From assembly GCF_027570035.1 (NCBI RefSeq), contig NZ_JAKMUU010000004.1, positions 1 to 64,000 of the forward strand: DNA of 64,000 nt, read 5' to 3'. Position numbers and translations under genes: made by a program. Each line of letters starts with the position of its first letter. The stretch's first letter is position 1. Below are positions 26,092 through 35,886 of this stretch, piece after piece. The notes below the pieces were generated by a model. It worked only from the letters and a program-made list of their open reading frames with translations. It made no database searches and was not told the DNA's origin. Source of the DNA: Corynebacterium curieae (lineage in GTDB: Bacteria > Actinomycetota > Actinomycetes > Mycobacteriales > Mycobacteriaceae).

Positions 26092-28584
26092 GTGACTGTC
26101 ATCAAATCTCTGGCCAAGATAGCCCTGTCTACGGTTTTGGTAGGCGCGCTCATCGCCCTAGCCCTTGCCCCCTTTGCGGGCATTTCTGGCGTGGCGATTG
26201 CCCGCACCAATGAAACCATGCAATCTGACCTGCAAGATCTGACTGCCGGCAATATCCCTGGCGTAACCACGATCAAGGATGCCAAGGGCAAAGATATGGC
26301 CTATGTCTTCAGCCAGCGCCGCCATCCGGTAGAGAGTAAGAAGATTTCGAATGCCATGAAAGACGCCATCGTCTCCATTGAGGATGAGCGCTTCTACGAT
26401 CACGAGGGCGTAGACTTCCAAGGAAATTTCCGTGCCCTGTGGACCAACCTGACTTCCGGCGGCGTCTCCCAAGGCGCATCGACCATCGATCAGCAATACG
26501 TTAAGAACTACCTGCTGCTGGTTTCTGCCACCACGGATGAAGAGCGTGCCGCGGCCACCGAGCAATCCGTTGCCCGCAAGCTGCGCGAGATGCGCATGGC
26601 CACCAAGATGGATGAGGAATTGGACAAAGATGACATCCTCACTAACTATCTCAACTTGGTTTCCTTTGGTAACCATGCCTACGGCGTCGAAGCGGCAGCT
26701 CGGACCTATTTTGGTACCCACGCCTCTGAACTGACGGTGCCGCAAGCAGCAATGCTGGCCGGCATGGTCCAGTCCTCCGAGCGCCTCAACCCCTATACCA
26801 ACGCCGAGGAAGTAACCGACCGGCGCAACCTAGTCCTGCAATCCATGGCGGATAACGGCCATATCAGCCAGCAGGAAGCGGATAAGTATAAGGGAGAGAA
26901 GCTGGGCGTCGGCAAGAAGCCTAAAACACTGGCCAATGGCTGCATCGGCGCAGGCGACCGCGGTTTCTTCTGCGATTATGTGCTCAAGTACCTAGATAAA
27001 AAGGGCATTAGCGAGGAACAGCTGGCCCGCGGCGGCTATACCATCAAGACCACTTTGGACCCGACCGTGCAGGATAAGGCCCTCCAGTCGGTGCAAGATC
27101 ACACCAATCCGGACGCCCAAGGCGTGGCCGAGGTCATGGACGTCATCAAGCCCGGCAAATCGGATCGCAAGGTGCTGGCCATGGTCTCCTCCCGCGACTA
27201 CGGCCTAGAGTTGGATAAAAATGAGACCATCCTGCCGCAGCCCTACTCCTTGGTGGGCAATGGCGCAGGGTCCGTATTCAAGGTCTTTACGGCCGCGGCC
27301 GCGCTCGAGGCGGGCTACGGCATCAAAAATACCGTGGACGTACCCACCCGTTACGAGGCGGAAGGGCTCGGACATGGCGGCGCCGACGGCTGTCCGGCGG
27401 ACCGCTACTGCGTGGAAAACGCCGGCTCCTATAAGGCCACAATGACCCTGCAGGAAGCGCTAGCGCACTCCCCGAATACTCCCTTTATCAAGCTCACCGA
27501 GCAGGTCGGCGTGGCTCCCATCGTCGATATGGCCGTGCGCTTGGGCCTGCGCTCCTACGATGACAAGGGCAGTTTTGATAAGGCCAATTCCATTGCCCAG
27601 CACACCAAGGACGCCAATTCCGGCTCCTTTACCCTCGGCCCGGACCCGGTCAACCCGCTGGAGCTTTCCAATGTTGGTGCCACGCTAGCCTCCGATGGCA
27701 AATGGTGCGAGCCTAACCCCATCACCCAGGTCACGGACAAGGACGGCAACGAGGTCTACCTCAAGGAAACCCCGTGCGAGCAGGCGGTGGATAAGGACAT
27801 CGCCCGCGCAATGAGCAATGCCTTGTCCGAGGACGCCAAGCAGGGCACGGCCAAAAATGCCGCTCAGGCAGCCGGCTATTCCAGCCCGATCGCGGCAAAG
27901 ACCGGTACTACCGAGTCCAACCAGTCCTCTGCATTCTTGGGATTCAACGAGGGCATTTCCGCCGCTCCCTATATTTATAATGACGGCACCTCCACCGTCC
28001 CGCTGTGTACCGGGCCGGTGCGCCAGTGCGCGGGCTGGGGCAACCTCTATGGTGGTTTGGAACCGGCGCAGACATTTTTCAGCATGGCTTCGCAGCTGCC
28101 GATAGCCACCAAGGCCGGACTGCCAAATTACAATAAGAAGTACGATAACGGCACTACGGCCGATAGCACGCTCGATAGCCTGCGCGGCAAATCCGAGGCG
28201 GAAGCCCGTCAGGCATTGGAGTCGAAGGGCTACGTGGTCAAGACTTCCCGCGTCATCGGCGGCGACGTGCCCTATGGCCGCGTGGTGCGCGCCATTACTG
28301 GCAAGGACGGGAAGAAGAAGGGCGCGGAAATTACGCTGCAGCTTTCCGACGGCTCCGCGGCCTCCCAGTCCCCCTCCTCCGGCGTGGCCGATGCTAATTC
28401 CACCGGCGCACAAGATAGCACCGCCGGCGGAAATGCCGACGGTGCTGCTAGCCCGGGCCGCTCAACCGGCGGCACGGGTGGTACGGACACGGGCGGTGGC
28501 GGATTCAAGCCGGAGGACTTTGGTATCCGCCAAGAAGACATCGACAACTTTGCCAACGATGTCCGCAGCCTGCTCGGCCGCTAG
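26092..28584 (+). CDS. pbp1A: Class A penicillin-binding protein with PASTA domain
   Basis: Bifunctional peptidoglycan glycosyltransferase/transpeptidase of 830 residues. An N-terminal membrane anchor is followed by a GT51 domain with the catalytic Glu in IEDERFYDHEG (E97). The transpeptidase has SVFK (S394-K397), SPN (460-462) and KTG (603-605). One PASTA module (around GKSEAEARQALESKGYVV) and a Ser/Gly/Thr-rich tail ending in a short acidic helix complete it. It corresponds to PonA2 (Rv3682). The GTG at 26092 is 7 nt after TAGGGT (26079-26084), favouring a leaderless start. It is divergent from whcA. Confidence 0.94.
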   Translation: MTVIKSLAKIALSTVLVGALIALALAPFAGISGVAIARTNETMQSDLQDLTAGNIPGVTTIKDAKGKDMAYVFSQRRHPVESKKISNAMKDAIVSIEDERFYDHEGVDFQGNFRALWTNLTSGGVSQGASTIDQQYVKNYLLLVSATTDEERAAATEQSVARKLREMRMATKMDEELDKDDILTNYLNLVSFGNHAYGVEAAARTYFGTHASELTVPQAAMLAGMVQSSERLNPYTNAEEVTDRRNLVLQSMADNGHISQQEADKYKGEKLGVGKKPKTLANGCIGAGDRGFFCDYVLKYLDKKGISEEQLARGGYTIKTTLDPTVQDKALQSVQDHTNPDAQGVAEVMDVIKPGKSDRKVLAMVSSRDYGLELDKNETILPQPYSLVGNGAGSVFKVFTAAAALEAGYGIKNTVDVPTRYEAEGLGHGGADGCPADRYCVENAGSYKATMTLQEALAHSPNTPFIKLTEQVGVAPIVDMAVRLGLRSYDDKGSFDKANSIAQHTKDANSGSFTLGPDPVNPLELSNVGATLASDGKWCEPNPITQVTDKDGNEVYLKETPCEQAVDKDIARAMSNALSEDAKQGTAKNAAQAAGYSSPIAAKTGTTESNQSSAFLGFNEGISAAPYIYNDGTSTVPLCTGPVRQCAGWGNLYGGLEPAQTFFSMASQLPIATKAGLPNYNKKYDNGTTADSTLDSLRGKSEAEARQALESKGYVVKTSRVIGGDVPYGRVVRAITGKDGKKKGAEITLQLSDGSAASQSPSSGVADANSTGAQDSTAGGNADGAASPGRSTGGTGGTDTGGGGFKPEDFGIRQEDIDNFANDVRSLLGR

Positions 28585-28611
28585 GCCTTGCCCGTCGAGG
28601 ACGCACTCAAA

Positions 28612-29076
28612 CTAGCTGAGCTGCTCCTTGACTTCTGCGGACAAGCGCTTGCCGTCCACCTGGCCGGCGGCCTTGGCATTAGCCACCTTCATTACTGCAC
28701 CCATCTGCTTCATGGTGGGTGCTTCGCTGTTTTCGGCCTTGACCTTGGCAATGGATTCTTCTACCAAGGCCTTAAGCTCAGCCTCATCCAGCTGGCGGGG
28801 CTGGTAGGTCTCGAAAAAGGGGACGTCAGCAAGCTCTGCTTCTGCCAGCTCGGGACGGCCGTTTTCCTCATAAACCTCGGCGGACTCGCGGCGCTTTTTA
28901 ATCTCGCGCGCAATTACCTTCAAGATGTCTGCGTCTTCCAGCTCATGCCGGGAACCATTGGTCTCTTCGGCCTGGATGGCCGCCAGCAAGGCACGGATAG
29001 CGCTGGTACGCTGCTTCTCCTTCGCCTTCATTGCGGTTTTCAGATCTGCACGAATGGTTTGCTTTAGCTCGCTCAT
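28612..29076 (-). CDS. GatB/YqeY domain protein
   Basis: A 154-residue helical protein of the YqeY family (Rv3688c-like), related to the tRNA-binding tail of the GatB amidotransferase subunit. The segment KQMGAVMKVANAKAAGQVDGKRL is the typical C-terminal part. Members are thought to act on amidated tRNA or in metabolic stress, without proof. The ATG at 29076 is 7 nt after TACATT (29089-29084), so it is preferred over an upstream TTG. Confidence 0.83.
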   Translation of the reverse strand: MSELKQTIRADLKTAMKAKEKQRTSAIRALLAAIQAEETNGSRHELEDADILKVIAREIKKRRESAEVYEENGRPELAEAELADVPFFETYQPRQLDEAELKALVEESIAKVKAENSEAPTMKQMGAVMKVANAKAAGQVDGKRLSAEVKEQLS

Positions 29077-29109
29077 GCCTATCAATGTACGCCAGGTAGT
29101 GTGGTAGCC

Positions 29110-30000
29110 GTGAAACTTCTACGTATTCTTGGCGGCCTCACCGCTGCCGGCCTGGGCGCCGCGGCATGGGGCTATAGCGAACTGACCAAATTCGAGCTCA
29201 AGGAATATACGCTCCCCCTCCTGCCTAAGGGCACGCTGCGCGGCAAGCCGGAATTTCGGCTGCTACACCTGTCCGATCTGCACATGATCCCGGGCCAGGA
29301 AACCAAGATCGCCTGGGTATCGGCCCTCGATGCCTTGGAGCCGGACCTCGTGGTCAACACCGGCGATAATCTCTCCGATCAGCAGGCCGTTCCCGATACG
29401 CTGCGCGCGCTCGGCCCGCTACTAGCCCGGCCCGGCCTCTTTGTTTTTGGCACCAATGATTACTGGGCGCCGCAGCCGGTCAACCCCTTCAAGTACTTGC
29501 TAGGCAAAAAGCGCGAACCTTCCTACGTGGATTTGCCGTGGCGGGGTATGCGCGCCGCCTTTATGGAGCACGGCTGGCGCGATGCTAACCAGGCGCGACA
29601 CGAGTTCAAGGTGGGAAACGTGCGCCTTGCCGCCGCCGGCGTGGACGATCCGCACCACGATTTAGATGACTATTCCGAAATCGCAGGCCCGCCCAACGAG
29701 GACGCGGATCTGTCGCTGGCCCTCCTCCACTCCCCCGAGCCCCGCGTGCTGGAGAAGTTCGCGGACGACGGCTACCAACTCTCGCTGTCTGGCCACACCC
29801 ACGGCGGCCAAATCTGCCTGCCCGGTTCCCGCGCGCTGGTGACCAATTGCGGCATTGACCGCGAGCGCGTGCAGGGCCTTCATGACTTTGGTCCGATGAA
29901 GATGCACGTCTCCAATGGCTTAGGCACCTCCAAATTTGCCCCCGTGCGCATCTTCTGCCGGCCTTCCGCCACGCTACTAAAAATCACCGAGGTGGACTAA
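29110..30000 (+). CDS. Membrane-anchored metallophosphoesterase
   Basis: A 296-residue calcineurin-like phosphoesterase. After a short N-terminal hydrophobic segment come the metal motifs DLH (LSDLHMI), GDN (NTGDN), GTND, and C-terminal GHTHGGQ. It matches Rv3683 next to ponA2. The GTG at 29110 is exactly 7 nt after TAGTGT (29097-29102); a GTG three codons earlier overlaps that box and is less likely. It may act on nucleotides or lipid phosphates; the substrate is not known. Confidence 0.88.
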   Translation: MKLLRILGGLTAAGLGAAAWGYSELTKFELKEYTLPLLPKGTLRGKPEFRLLHLSDLHMIPGQETKIAWVSALDALEPDLVVNTGDNLSDQQAVPDTLRALGPLLARPGLFVFGTNDYWAPQPVNPFKYLLGKKREPSYVDLPWRGMRAAFMEHGWRDANQARHEFKVGNVRLAAAGVDDPHHDLDDYSEIAGPPNEDADLSLALLHSPEPRVLEKFADDGYQLSLSGHTHGGQICLPGSRALVTNCGIDRERVQGLHDFGPMKMHVSNGLGTSKFAPVRIFCRPSATLLKITEVD

Positions 30001-30077
30001 ACCCAGCCACCTGCCGTTTTGTTGATTGCGCTCAGGTTGCGTTAAAGTATTCCAGTACCGCTTTTGAGGCGGAACGC

Positions 30078-30154
<77 letters not shown>

Positions 30155-30157
30155 TCA

Positions 30158-30183
30158 GCCCGCAGCTTCGCTGCGGGCCTTTT
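30158..30183 (+). terminator. Terminator after tRNA-Pro
   Basis: GCCCGCAG (30158-30165) pairs with CTGCGGGC (30171-30178) across a CTTCG loop, then CTTTT. It also overlies the approach to the end of the CitMHS gene at 30190. Confidence 0.85.
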
Positions 30184-30189
30184 CCGTTG

Positions 30190-31554
30190 CTAAGCCAGTA
30201 TCCCAGTAAAGAGCGCTACGGCGACCAAGATGGCGGAGAAAATCCACGCAATCGGGAAAGCCAGTTTAAGGTACTTGCCCATCTGCCCCTCTGCCAGCCC
30301 GAGCGCCAGCCATAGTGCAGGCGAGAAGGGCGAGACGAAGGTACCCACCACGTTGCCAATAATGAGCGCGCAGGCCGCCCCCATGCCGCTGACCCCAAAG
30401 CTTTCAACGGTTCCCTGAACAATAGGAAGCACCGAGAAGTAATAGGCATCCGTCGAGGTCAAAAGATCTAGCGGCACACCGAAGAAGCCCACAATCACGT
30501 GCAGGTGCGGGGCAACGCCCTCTGGCAGAACGTTCACTAGTGTCAGGGCGATTTCCTCAAGCATTTTGGTTTCATTGAGGACACCCAAGAACATTGCGGC
30601 TGCAAGAATGACGCCGGCCATAGCTAGTGCATTAGGCGCATGGCGCCGCAGTGCCTCGCCCTGTTCCATGGATCCGCTGAAGTTGATGGCCAACGTGATA
30701 GTCGTAGCGATAAGGAAAGCCGGCGCGGGCGGGACGACGCCCGACAGCAGGGCGGCTAGTACGGCTAGAGCAACTACAACATTAACCACGGTCACCCAGC
30801 GACCTGCGCGGTAGTGGTAGCCCAATTTTTGTTGTTCACGCACTTGTGCCGCAGAGAATTCATCGGCCAAAGCGTCAACATCTACTGCGGTGCCGCCCGT
30901 TAGCTCCCCACTTTCGCGCAAGCCGGCTAGGCGGCGCTGTTCCTTCCACCCCAAAAGCGCGGCCAAGAGGAACACCAGCACAATCGCTACGCCTTGAATC
31001 GGCAATAGCTGCACCCAGATAGCATTAGGTTCCTGCGCAACCACCGCCCCGGCGCGGCCAAGCGGGCCGCCCCAGGGAACCATATTCATCACCGAGGCAG
31101 CCATCGCGACAATGGTGATAAGAACATAACGCGACATGTGGAGCGCACGGTACAAAGGCAGCAAGGCGGGGATAGTAATCAGGAAGGTGGTAGAGCCCGA
31201 TCCGTCAAGGTGTGCCACAACGCCAATCGCCGCCGTGCCCAAGGTTACGGCCATCACTTTGCCCCGAGTCGCCTTGATGAGCGCCCGAATAACCGGGGTA
31301 AATAGGCCAACATCCTGCAATATGCCAAAGAAAATGATGGCAAAGATGAACATCACCACGACGTTGATGACGGAGGTTAATCCTTCGCTGAAAAAGTCAG
31401 AGATCTCACCTAGACCAAATCCGCAAATTAAGGCACCAACAACGGGCACCAGCGTCATAGGGATGATGGGATTGACGCGGCCGCGAATCAGGATTCCCAC
31501 CGTCACAAAGATGATGATGAGGCCCATGACCGTAAGCCCGAGCGGGGTCTGCAT
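30190..31554 (-). CDS. CitMHS family citrate/divalent-cation symporter
   Basis: A 454-residue transporter with about 11-12 membrane helices. Family signatures include HLDGSGSTTFL in the first half and the LLTSTDAYYFSVLPIV and NVVGTFVSPFSPALWLALGL segments in the second. CitMHS proteins take up citrate as a metal complex in symport with protons; C. glutamicum CitH is one. The ATG at 31554 has GAAGGAGCACT upstream. No two-component regulator lies beside it. Confidence 0.88.
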   Translation of the reverse strand: MQTPLGLTVMGLIIIFVTVGILIRGRVNPIIPMTLVPVVGALICGFGLGEISDFFSEGLTSVINVVVMFIFAIIFFGILQDVGLFTPVIRALIKATRGKVMAVTLGTAAIGVVAHLDGSGSTTFLITIPALLPLYRALHMSRYVLITIVAMAASVMNMVPWGGPLGRAGAVVAQEPNAIWVQLLPIQGVAIVLVFLLAALLGWKEQRRLAGLRESGELTGGTAVDVDALADEFSAAQVREQQKLGYHYRAGRWVTVVNVVVALAVLAALLSGVVPPAPAFLIATTITLAINFSGSMEQGEALRRHAPNALAMAGVILAAAMFLGVLNETKMLEEIALTLVNVLPEGVAPHLHVIVGFFGVPLDLLTSTDAYYFSVLPIVQGTVESFGVSGMGAACALIIGNVVGTFVSPFSPALWLALGLAEGQMGKYLKLAFPIAWIFSAILVAVALFTGILA

Positions 31555-32002
31555 AGTGCTCCTTCACAAGTCGACGGCACGCCATGTCCCAAGACGTGAA
31601 GACAGGCGAGTGTGACTCAGATTAAACCCCGGTAAGGTGCAAAGTATACCGCTACCCCCGAATACCACACCGCTGCAAGCGGAATTGTGTAGAGGGAGCT
31701 GGCAAAAAGGAATGCGGTGCCGGCCTCGCAATTCCCCACGCGCTAGCCAATTTCTCCTGAATCTTCCGCAAAAAATTGCAGCTCAACACCCCACATATGG
31801 GGAAACGACGCGGTGCCCCTACAGCGCCGCGTCGTCCCTATTCCCTATCACTCACAACGGATTGGAGAAACCGTTCGCCTACCCCCTAAGTAGGCTTTGT
31901 GAGCAAGACCAACTGTAGCACTCGTAAAATGCAAACGGTAGCGCGCACCAAAATTCCCAGTTTCTACCAATAATTTTTTCTCTTAGGTATGCATTTTCAG
32001 AC
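31555..32002. other. 448-bp intergenic region, no gene seen
   Basis: The divergent side of the citrate transporter and the 3' side of the YhgE-like gene. The sequence is more AT-rich than its surroundings, especially near 31960-32010. Open frames here have no ribosome site or protein-like composition. A TGTGA half-site (around 31609-31613) lacks its partner. Probably holds the citM promoter, but no box is convincing. Confidence 0.5.
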
Positions 32003-33451
32003 TTAATTAATGGGATCCTCAGTGTTTGCTGTGGATGGGGCCCACCACCTTGCACTCAGCCCAATGAGAGTGACGGCGAGCAGTACCGCAATCCCGACCC
32101 ACAAGACACCTTGTTCGCCATCGTTGCCCGCTACGGTAACGGCCGCGGTAGTCCAATTCAGCGGCAGCAGGTTAGCAACGGCCTGCCACAGCTTAGAAAC
32201 ACCGGCGATGGCCGCGGATTTCCACAGCCAGCCCACCAGCGCCGTTTGGCCGATGCCGAAAAGTGCTGCGATGATGCTGCCCGCGGTGGTGCCGAATGCG
32301 CCAAGCAAGCCGCGAGTAATGGCCGCCGCGGACAAGGCGCCTAAAAACAGCGCCACCCCGGCCCAGACCGCCGCCGCGGGGGTGAGACCAGTGGCGAGCA
32401 CGAAGAGCAGGATCTCGCCGATGGCTACCGCGGCCACCGAACCGCCAAGGACCGTTAGCCAGGAGCGAATCCGCAGGTGCCAGGTCACACCGGCCACCGC
32501 GCCTGCCAGCAGTACCAAGGCAGAAATTAACATCGCCACTATGGGGCTGAGCAGGTGCGCTGGGCCTTCGGAAGTGGCCTGCGCTGGGGGTAAGGCACGC
32601 TGAATATCGCCCACATTGGTCTGGTTTTGGGCAGCCATGCTGGAGAGCCTTCCGGCGCCGTCGTCAAGCTTGTCCACGCCCTCCAGCGCCTCATCGACCC
32701 GCTGGTTGAGTTCCGCAATGCCTGCATTGAGCTCCTGCGCGCCAGAGACGGCCTGGTTCACGCCATCATGGTAGGCGTAGCCATCTACCGCCAGCTGATT
32801 CGACAGATCGCGCGAGCCGTCTTTGAGCTTCTTGAGCTGGTCCGTCACCGAGTTATCCAAGCGGAAGTTATTCACCTGTGCGCGAAGATCCCCAAGCTGC
32901 GAACGAATCTGCTTGGCTTCCTTGGTTTTATTGCCTTCTAGATCGTGCATCGTGCCATCAATGGCCTGCAGAATTTGCCCTTGCACGGCGCCGAGCCCCA
33001 CCACTTGGTCCACGGCACCGCCTACGCCATTGGCCAGCTCCGTTGCGCCGCCGCCAAGCGTATTGGTGCCGGATTGCAGCTGGTTGAGGCCGGCAACTAG
33101 CTCCTGGGAGCCATTCGCCAGCTTGTCGACGCCCCCTCCGAGCTCATCCGCCCCCTTATTCAACTCACCCGTGCCATCATCGAGCTGCTTGGCACCCGAC
33201 TTGAGCATGCTTGCCTGCGCTTGGGCGCGGCTAGCCGCCTCGGCGGCTTCCTTCACCTCTGGGGACGCGGAATTTTCCCGCGGGGCACCAAATGGCTGCG
33301 CGGCACTAGACCAAGCGTGGGCGGGTTCCCACTGGGAAAGGCCCGCCACCACAGCTCCGATAATCAGCGGCAGGGCAAGCAAAACGATCAGCAGGAAGCT
33401 GCGCCAACGAGAAGGGGGTGCAGCATCCGGAGAAGCAAGGCGTGAGGTCAT
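32003..33451 (-). CDS. YhgE/Pip-like membrane protein with heptad repeats
   Basis: A 482-residue protein with one N-terminal membrane helix, a long outside domain (about residues 60-300) and several C-terminal helices. The outside domain has the YhgE/Pip pattern of L-x-x-G repeats: LDDGTGELNKGADELGGG and LANGSQELVAGLNQLQSG. Members serve as phage-infection receptors or type VII-linked exported factors; the function here is unknown. The ATG at 33451 follows TAGGTT (33464-33459) by exactly 7 nt. It is divergent from a lipoprotein gene. Confidence 0.84.
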   Translation of the reverse strand: MTSRLASPDAAPPSRWRSFLLIVLLALPLIIGAVVAGLSQWEPAHAWSSAAQPFGAPRENSASPEVKEAAEAASRAQAQASMLKSGAKQLDDGTGELNKGADELGGGVDKLANGSQELVAGLNQLQSGTNTLGGGATELANGVGGAVDQVVGLGAVQGQILQAIDGTMHDLEGNKTKEAKQIRSQLGDLRAQVNNFRLDNSVTDQLKKLKDGSRDLSNQLAVDGYAYHDGVNQAVSGAQELNAGIAELNQRVDEALEGVDKLDDGAGRLSSMAAQNQTNVGDIQRALPPAQATSEGPAHLLSPIVAMLISALVLLAGAVAGVTWHLRIRSWLTVLGGSVAAVAIGEILLFVLATGLTPAAAVWAGVALFLGALSAAAITRGLLGAFGTTAGSIIAALFGIGQTALVGWLWKSAAIAGVSKLWQAVANLLPLNWTTAAVTVAGNDGEQGVLWVGIAVLLAVTLIGLSARWWAPSTANTEDPIN

Positions 33452-33537
33452 GCTACTGAACCTATCGTTGCAGGTCACTCCCCCGTTGCAGGCGCGCCGA
33501 ACACCTTCGCAATGCCGCTTGCTCTACGATGTATGGC

Positions 33538-34140
33538 ATGGCCCACAAATATTCCCTTTCCGGCTCCCATGTCCTTACCGCCGCAGCCATCGCGCCGCTG
33601 TGTTTCAGCCTTATTTCCTGCTCCGATGATGAGGAGACTTCAGGAGAGCCTGAGTTCTCCGAGGCCGCCGCGGCCGCAGTAAGCTCCTCCACCGAAGAGA
33701 CCTCTTCCGAAGAAATAACGAGCGAATCCGAAGCCTCGGAAACAGAGAGCGATGCAGGCGAAAATAAGGAATCAGAGCCTACAAATAAAGAAGATTCCTC
33801 CACCGAAGCACCCGCAGAATCAGGCGAGGAGAAAAGCGAAGACAACGCCGCCGCCTCTGCCGATTCCGGCCGCGGTGACTGTTCCCCAGAAGCACTGCAA
33901 CCCGCAGCGCCAAGTATGACCAATATCCGGGTCAATGACTGCGATGGCCAATGGGCACACTTTGGCAAGGACAGTACGGACTGGACGGTATGGGCGCGCT
34001 ATGAGGACGGCCAATGGGTAGCCATTGAATCCATCGGCGAGACCACCTCCGGCCTAGCCGCCCCGTGCTACGACGTGGATAAGTGGGCCGCCGAGGGCGC
34101 CCCCGCTTTCCTTACCGAAAATATGCGCCGCTGCGACTAG
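33538..34140 (+). CDS. Acidic Ser/Glu-rich lipoprotein
   Basis: A 200-residue exported lipoprotein. The signal peptide ends in the lipobox LISC (about residue 28), followed by roughly 90 residues very rich in Ser, Glu and Thr that act as a flexible stalk. A compact C-terminal domain with four cysteines (around DCSPEAL, VNDCDGQWAHFG, APCYDVDKWA and RRCD) follows. The ATG at 33538 is exactly 7 nt after TACGAT (33525-33530), so an ATG nine bases upstream, which overlaps the box, is rejected. Function is not recognised. Confidence 0.78.
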   Translation: MAHKYSLSGSHVLTAAAIAPLCFSLISCSDDEETSGEPEFSEAAAAAVSSSTEETSSEEITSESEASETESDAGENKESEPTNKEDSSTEAPAESGEEKSEDNAAASADSGRGDCSPEALQPAAPSMTNIRVNDCDGQWAHFGKDSTDWTVWARYEDGQWVAIESIGETTSGLAAPCYDVDKWAAEGAPAFLTENMRRCD

Positions 34141-34155
34141 CTGCGCAGAAGAAAA

Positions 34156-34196
34156 CCGCCCAGTAACGCACCACAACGGTGTGCGAAACGGGGCGG
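34156..34196 (-). terminator. Terminator of katA
   Basis: GGGCGG (34196-34191) pairs with CCGCCC (34161-34156) with an inner CGCAC/GTGCG stem; reading leftwards a TTTTCTTCT run follows. It ends the leftward katA transcript and lies between two convergent genes. Confidence 0.78.
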
Positions 34197-34229
34197 CCTG
34201 ATTACTGCGCAAGTGCGGCCGCGGAAGGG

Positions 34230-35780
34230 CTACTTCTTTTCGGCGTAGACCTCGCGTACGCGCTGGCCAAGGGCAGGATGAACGTTGGTCCAGTACTGGT
34301 ACACGCGCTCCTCGGTCTCCTCGGATACGCCGGCCATCGCGTTGGTGATATTGGTGACCAAACGCTCCTTGGCGGCATCATCGTAGACGCTCTCGTACAG
34401 GTCGCGAGCCTGGACAAAGTCATCGTCCTCGGCGTGGCGAACATACGGTGCACGCACCAAGTCGCTGCCGTGGGAGTTCGGGTTGATGTACAGCTCCGCG
34501 GCGGTGGTGGTCTCCAGCTGGGAGCGGTCGTTTACGGCGGCGTCGTCAAGCACGCCCGTGCCCTTCTCATAGCGGTTGGGCGAATAAACTGGATCCTCCG
34601 GAGCGTTGAAGAGGTACTGCATCGGGCCCTCATGCTCATAAGTATTGACTTGGTCCACGTTCTGCGGCTGGTTAACCGGCAGGTGCTTATAGTTCGGTCC
34701 GATGCGGTAGCGCTGCTGGTCAGCATAAGCAAAGACGCGAGCCTGCAGCATCTTGTCTGGGGATAGGCCAACGCCCGGCACAATATTGGAAGGATCGAGC
34801 GCTACCTGCTCAATCTGGGCAAAGAAGTTGTGTGGATTGCGGTTGAGGACGAAGTAGCCCACGTCATGCAGCGGGTAGTCCTTCTTGGACCAGACCTTGG
34901 TCAGATCGAAGGGATTAAAGCGGTAATTCTCCGCCTCATCCAGCGGCATGATCTGCACCTTCACGTCCCAGACCGGGTAGTTGCCCTCCTCGATGGCGTT
35001 ATAAAGATCCTCGCGGTGGCAATCCGGGTTCTGGCCAGCGGTGGTGGTGGCCTCTTCATCGGTGAAGTTCTCTACGCCCTGGCGGGTCTTGAAGTGGTAC
35101 TTCACCCAAAAGGCCTCGCCTTGGTCATTAACCCACTGGAAGGTGTGGGAACCATAGCCATTCTGGTGGCGGGTGGACTTCGGGGTACCGCGATCGCCCA
35201 TGAGGTAGGTGACCTGGTGGGCGGATTCTGGGTTACGAGTCCAGAAATCCCACTGCATATCGGCATCGCGCAGGCCATTGGTGCCCAAGCGCTTCTGGGA
35301 GTGAATGAAGTCCGGGAACTTCAGGCCATCGCGGACGAAGAATACCGGGGTATTATTGCCCACGATGTCGAGGTTGCCATCTTCGGTATAAAAGCGCAGC
35401 GCAAAGCCGTGCACATCGCGCCAGGTGTCCGGAGAACCCTGCTCACCAGCGACGGTAGAAAAACGGCCCATCATCGGGGTAACAGTGCCCTTTTGGAAGA
35501 CCTTAGCCTTGGTATATGCAGAAACGTCTTCAGTAATGTGCAGCTCACCAAAGGCACCGTGACCCTTAGCGTGCGGGGTGCGCTCTGGCACGCGCTCGCG
35601 GTTAAAATGTGCGAGCTTTTCAATAAGGTGGATGTCATTGAGCGCCACTGGCCCCTGCTGGCCGGCGGTTACCGAGGTGTTCTCGGACGGCACCGGCTGG
35701 CCGGACGGGCGGGTGGTATTTCCCTTGCCAGCGGGGCGCTGGCCCTTGTTCAGGATGTCATCAGCGGTAAATTCACTCAT
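34230..35780 (-). CDS. katA: Monofunctional haem catalase
   Basis: Breaks down hydrogen peroxide. The 516-residue protein is a typical clade 3 catalase length. The distal His is in TPHAKGHGAFG (H70), the conserved Asn in VGNNTPVFF, and the haem-ligand Tyr in RVFAYADQQRYR. AGGAGGCAAAT stands just before the ATG at 35780, which rules out the longer in-frame extension. It is divergent from sigC as in C. glutamicum. Confidence 0.96.
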   Translation of the reverse strand: MSEFTADDILNKGQRPAGKGNTTRPSGQPVPSENTSVTAGQQGPVALNDIHLIEKLAHFNRERVPERTPHAKGHGAFGELHITEDVSAYTKAKVFQKGTVTPMMGRFSTVAGEQGSPDTWRDVHGFALRFYTEDGNLDIVGNNTPVFFVRDGLKFPDFIHSQKRLGTNGLRDADMQWDFWTRNPESAHQVTYLMGDRGTPKSTRHQNGYGSHTFQWVNDQGEAFWVKYHFKTRQGVENFTDEEATTTAGQNPDCHREDLYNAIEEGNYPVWDVKVQIMPLDEAENYRFNPFDLTKVWSKKDYPLHDVGYFVLNRNPHNFFAQIEQVALDPSNIVPGVGLSPDKMLQARVFAYADQQRYRIGPNYKHLPVNQPQNVDQVNTYEHEGPMQYLFNAPEDPVYSPNRYEKGTGVLDDAAVNDRSQLETTTAAELYINPNSHGSDLVRAPYVRHAEDDDFVQARDLYESVYDDAAKERLVTNITNAMAGVSEETEERVYQYWTNVHPALGQRVREVYAEKK

Positions 35781-35886
35781 ATTTGCCTCCTGGCATTGTG
35801 CGGTTAGATAGCACCAGTGTGGCAAAACTTTGCACGGTTGTCAGGGCTCGCAAAGGAGAGTAAGGCGTGCTGGTAGATTCATTCAG

